In this document: positions 11,976-14,146 of the stretch, one piece after another
How positions within the stretch are numbered: position 1 is the first letter of the stretch
Layout: each line of letters starts with the position of its first letter
Source of the DNA: Candidatus Falkowiibacteriota bacterium
GTDB taxonomy: Bacteria > Patescibacteriota > Patescibacteriia > Patescibacteriales > UBA12075
Assembly: GCA_030600505.1 (NCBI GenBank)
Contig: JAUVLY010000008.1
Span: 1-14,146, forward strand
Length of the DNA: 14,146 nt
Direction of reading: 5' to 3'
Position numbers and translations under genes: made by a program
Notes under the pieces: generated by a model
The model's input: only the letters and a program-made list of their open reading frames with translations
What the model was told of the DNA's origin: nothing
The model's database searches: none

Positions 11976-13391
11976 ATGTCAACAAAGAAAATTAAAGTAT
12001 TAATGGCCGCAGCTGAGTGCGCACCCTTTGCCAAGGTCGGGGGCTTGGGTGACGTGGTTGGCTCTTTGCCGCCGGCGATAAAGAAGCTGGGCGTGGATAT
12101 TCGTTTGGTTTTGCCGCTCTACGGCTCAATTAGCAAGCGAAAATACGGCTTAAAAATGATTTATAGAGAGCTGGAAGTGCCTTCTGGGCGCACGCTACTC
12201 AAAATTGATATTTATGAAGGTAAGTTACCGGGCTCATCAGTAGTAGTATATTTTATTGATTCGCCTGAGTATTTTAGCCGGGACGCGGTTTACGCGCCGG
12301 GTGACAACTCTGAGCGGTTTTTATTTTTTTCTTTAGCCGCGCTTTACGCTATTCCCGCGCTTGGGTGGCAGCCGGATATAATCCACGCGCAGGATTCACA
12401 CGTTGCTTTGATGACCGATATTATTAAAGTAAGCAATCTGGATTATATTCGCGATCTTAAAACTCTATATACAATTCATAATTTCCGTTATCAGGGCAAG
12501 GCCAAAACCAAGGTTCTCTCAACCGGCAATTTGCACCCAGAGTCATTTCGTCCCTTATCATTGGATATACGCGATGGGGACGTAAATTATATGGTTCAGG
12601 GCGTTTTAAACGCGGATTTAATAAACACGGTTAGCCCGACTTACGCCAAGGAAATACGCACCAGTGCCTATGGGGCTGGGTTGGAGCGGATAATCCGCCG
12701 CCGTCGGGACGATCTTTACGGTATTCTAAATGGGATTGATACAAAGTTTTTTGACCCCAGGCATGATAAATATATTCATTTTAATTATAGTGATAAATCA
12801 ATTGCCAAAAAGAATAAGAATAAGACAGCGCTCCAAAAACAGCTGGGTTTGCCGATTGATCCGGACCGGCCTTTGGTGGGATTGGTTTCACGTTTGGCTT
12901 GGCAAAAGGGCATTGATTTGATTACTTCTCGCCTTAGCCGCTTAAAGGCGCAGTTTGTTTTTTTAGGTACAGGCGCGCCAAAGTACGAAAAGCATTTAAG
13001 GGAGTTGGCCAAGGAATATCCGCGTCAGTTTAGCGCGCAGATCATGTTTGATATTAAATTGGCCCAGCAAATTTACGCCGCGAGTGACATTTTCCTTATG
13101 CCGTCCCGGTTTGAGCCTTGCGGCCTGGGACAAATGATTGCCATGCGCTATGGGAGCGTTCCGGTGGCCAGGGCAACCGGCGGGCTTAAGGACACGGTTA
13201 CTCCGCAGCTTGGCTTTCGTTTTAAGAATGTTGACAAAATTGAACTTTTTAATGCCATAAAAAACGCTTTGGATATTTATTATGACCACCCGAGGCAGTG
13301 GCAGCAAATGCAAGTGCGGGGCATGAAGCAGGATTTCTCCTGGGACCGCTCAGCCAAGCAATATGTGCGCTTATATCGAAAGCTTTTATAG
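11976..13391 (+). CDS. glgA: Glycogen/starch synthase, GT5 family (paralogue 2)
   Basis: 471 residues, close to the standard bacterial GlgA length. Seen: VLMAAAECAPFAKVGGLGDVVGSLP (nucleotide-sugar loop, K20), LVLPLYGSI, DIIHAQDSHVALMTDII (where many GlgA read HDWQT), TLYTIHNFRYQGK, ADLINTVSPTYAKEI, YGILNGIDTKFFDP, LVGLVSRLAWQKGIDLI (phosphate binding), and the catalytic MPSRFEPCGLGQMIAMRYGSVPVARATGGLKDTV (E380, C382). This is the more canonical of the two synthases in the window, and they are clearly different sequences rather than a recent copy. Start: ATG at 11976, with no Shine-Dalgarno site at a useful distance. It stands alone between the inverted-repeat element and a new promoter, so it may have its own promoter within or next to the element. 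Confidence 0.94.
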   Translation: MSTKKIKVLMAAAECAPFAKVGGLGDVVGSLPPAIKKLGVDIRLVLPLYGSISKRKYGLKMIYRELEVPSGRTLLKIDIYEGKLPGSSVVVYFIDSPEYFSRDAVYAPGDNSERFLFFSLAALYAIPALGWQPDIIHAQDSHVALMTDIIKVSNLDYIRDLKTLYTIHNFRYQGKAKTKVLSTGNLHPESFRPLSLDIRDGDVNYMVQGVLNADLINTVSPTYAKEIRTSAYGAGLERIIRRRRDDLYGILNGIDTKFFDPRHDKYIHFNYSDKSIAKKNKNKTALQKQLGLPIDPDRPLVGLVSRLAWQKGIDLITSRLSRLKAQFVFLGTGAPKYEKHLRELAKEYPRQFSAQIMFDIKLAQQIYAASDIFLMPSRFEPCGLGQMIAMRYGSVPVARATGGLKDTVTPQLGFRFKNVDKIELFNAIKNALDIYYDHPRQWQQMQVRGMKQDFSWDRSAKQYVRLYRKLL

Positions 13392-13409
13392 TTTGTGACC
13401 TTTTCCACA

Positions 13410-13438
13410 TTGACAAATTGGCTAAAATTTGCTACAAT
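13410..13438 (+). promoter_or_regulatory. Near-consensus sigma-70 promoter
   Basis: TTGACA (13410-13415, exact -35), a 17-bp spacer, TACAAT (13433-13438, one mismatch to -10), and TGc just before the -10 (extended -10). It is the best promoter in the window. Transcription would begin near 13445. Confidence 0.93.
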
Positions 13439-13446
13439 GTAATTAT

Positions 13447-13463
13447 AGGGTTAAAACAACCCT
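13447..13463 (+). promoter_or_regulatory. 5'-end hairpin of the small membrane protein mRNA
   Basis: agggtt / aaccct (13447-13452 with 13458-13463, loop aaaac) lies within a few bases of the predicted transcript start, followed by an A-rich, Shine-Dalgarno-free leader to the ATG at 13501. Hairpins at the very 5' end are known to stabilise bacterial mRNAs; that role here is inferred. Confidence 0.6.
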
Positions 13464-13500
13464 GTTTAGGCATCAAAAAAAGCAAAAATAAAAATAAAAA

Positions 13501-13827
13501 ATGGACATATCAACGGCAAGTAACGCTAACCATTGGATGATGGGGCAAAATAGTTGGCGCTACTATAATAAATTTAAAAAGAAAGCAATGGAGCAGGAGT
13601 TCAGTTGGTCTGGACTCGTACTTAGTTTGTCCATTGCTTTTTTTGTTGTCATTATTTCCGCGATGTTGCTTAGTCTGGTCTATAATTCATTTGTAATTGG
13701 TTCACAGTTACCCAAATTAATGCAGGCCGATACTACATACACAGAAGAAGTTAGAGCAATAGAATATTTGCCGATTGAATTATCTGGCGAAAGGATGGAA
13801 AGGGTTGAACGTCTTAATCTAGCATAA
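13501..13827 (+). CDS. Small single-pass membrane protein of unknown function
   Basis: 108 residues. I do not recognise a family. Residues 1-36 are polar, with a basic patch (KFKKK, 24-28) before the membrane segment; residues about 37-62 (SGLVLSLSIAFFVVIISAMLLSLVY) form one strong transmembrane helix; and residues 63-108 are polar with several charged residues (EEVRAIEYLPIELSGERMERVERL). The positive-inside rule puts the N-terminus in the cytoplasm and the tail outside. No cysteines or known catalytic motif. It is monocistronic behind a near-consensus promoter, with a 5' hairpin and an A-rich leader, so it is probably well expressed. A hairpin (13825-13846) overlaps the stop codon. The ORF has plausible composition, but the call as a gene rests mainly on promoter and membrane topology. 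Confidence 0.7.
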   Translation: MDISTASNANHWMMGQNSWRYYNKFKKKAMEQEFSWSGLVLSLSIAFFVVIISAMLLSLVYNSFVIGSQLPKLMQADTTYTEEVRAIEYLPIELSGERMERVERLNLA

Positions 13828-13860
13828 ACCCTCCTCGGAGGATTTATATAAGAAAACAGT

Positions 13861-14047
13861 CGGGCTTATCCAAATGCCCGCAACAATATGCCAAGTTTAC
13901 TTGGCACAACGTTCTTTACAACAGGGGCCATTATGGTTCCAAATGAGTGTAAAAAAATCACTCATCGAAAGGATGTGCTCTGGGCACATCATTCTTAAAC
14001 AAAAAAAAGAACGATTCTATCTATCCACATCCTTTCTTTTTCTCATT
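13861..14047 (+). ncRNA. Candidate structured RNA or structured 3' UTR with alternative pairings
   Basis: No convincing gene lies at 13828-14146. Stem-loops seen: 13861-13865/13876-13880 (cgggc/gcccg); 13889-13895/13900-13906 (tgccaag/cttggca); 13924-13929/13935-13940 (ggggcc/ggttcc, with two G-U pairs); 13943-13949/13959-13965 (atgagtg/cactcat); and 13972-13978/13984-13990 (gatgtgc/gcacatc). An 8-bp helix, 13910-13917/14006-14013 (cgttcttt/aaagaacg), would close the last three into a multibranch junction. A competing perfect 10-bp helix, 13968-13977/14026-14035 (aaaggatgtg/cacatccttt), is followed by ctttttct and would act as a terminator. No known RNA family is recognised. It lies downstream of the small membrane protein gene and may share its transcript. 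Confidence 0.45.
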
Positions 14048-14066
14048 ACGTTATTTTTGCTAGCGC

Positions 14067-14090
14067 AAAAAGCCCCACTACGAATGGGGC
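14067..14090 (-). terminator. Intrinsic terminator for a leftward transcript entering from beyond the window
   Basis: The gcccca/tggggc stem (14072-14077 with 14085-14090, 7-nt loop) is followed on the minus strand directly by five T (plus-strand AAAAA, 14067-14071). On the plus strand the nearest T-run (14106-14112) is too far away for a classical terminator. It implies a minus-strand gene ending just right of the window. Confidence 0.75.
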
Positions 14091-14146
14091 ACATACGAAT
14101 ATTAATTTTTTTGTTTCTCTTTCTAGCTTTATTCCGAGTCCTCGGA

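Noticed and set aside
13888..13998. 36-codon open frame starting MPSLLGTTFF
   Set aside because: Short, without a Shine-Dalgarno site, and overlapping five base-paired elements that better explain the sequence. Kept as the rival explanation for the structured RNA region.

Overview
The window looks like chromosomal DNA of a small-genome uncultivated bacterium, most likely from the Candidate Phyla Radiation (Patescibacteria). That placement is an inference. It rests on the AT-rich, compact gene order, start codons that almost all lack a Shine-Dalgarno sequence, a single-gene Elp3, and a bifunctional glucose/mannose-6-phosphate isomerase. It also rests on two APH-fold kinases beside GH57 and GT5 glucan enzymes. 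TGA is used once as a stop (11761-11763), and no reading frame needs TGA as an amino acid, so the recoded Absconditabacteria/Gracilibacteria are unlikely.

Layout. 1-897 is the C-terminal part of elp3. 948-1910 is prs (PRPP synthase), a self-contained unit with the only strong ribosome binding site and a textbook terminator. 2155-3231 (minus strand) is a phosphoglucose/phosphomannose isomerase with its own sigma-70-type promoter. 3445-4730 holds yebC and ruvC. 4773-13391 is a same-strand block of alpha-glucan and sugar genes: glgA paralogue 1, a GH57 glucanase/glucanotransferase, an APH-fold kinase, a PHP phosphoesterase, a second APH-fold kinase, a six-hairpin (GH100-like) glycosidase and glgA paralogue 2. 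13501-13827 encodes a small single-pass membrane protein behind a near-consensus promoter. 13828-14146 has no convincing gene but is dense in stem-loops and ends in a terminator that points left.

How the genes fit together. The isomerase supplies and withdraws hexose phosphates. The two GlgA-type synthases would extend alpha-1,4-glucan, and GH57 would cleave or rearrange it. The GH100-like enzyme would act on an oligosaccharide or a branched glucan, and the kinases may phosphorylate released sugars. No GlgC, GlgB or GlgP is in the window. PRPP synthase, Elp3, YebC and RuvC are housekeeping genes outside this theme.

The strongest unexplained signal is a set of short tandem arrays with different sequences but nearly all with a 7-bp period. 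They fill several gene junctions (3304-3444, 4172-4252, 4717-4774, and a 7/8-bp version at 7511-7581) and also occur in frame inside elp3 and yebC. They supply the ruvC stop codon and the ruvC and glgA start codons. Two other regions deserve attention: a roughly 180-bp element with long terminal inverted repeats upstream of the second glgA (11770-11950), and a possible switch-like structured RNA at 13861-14047.
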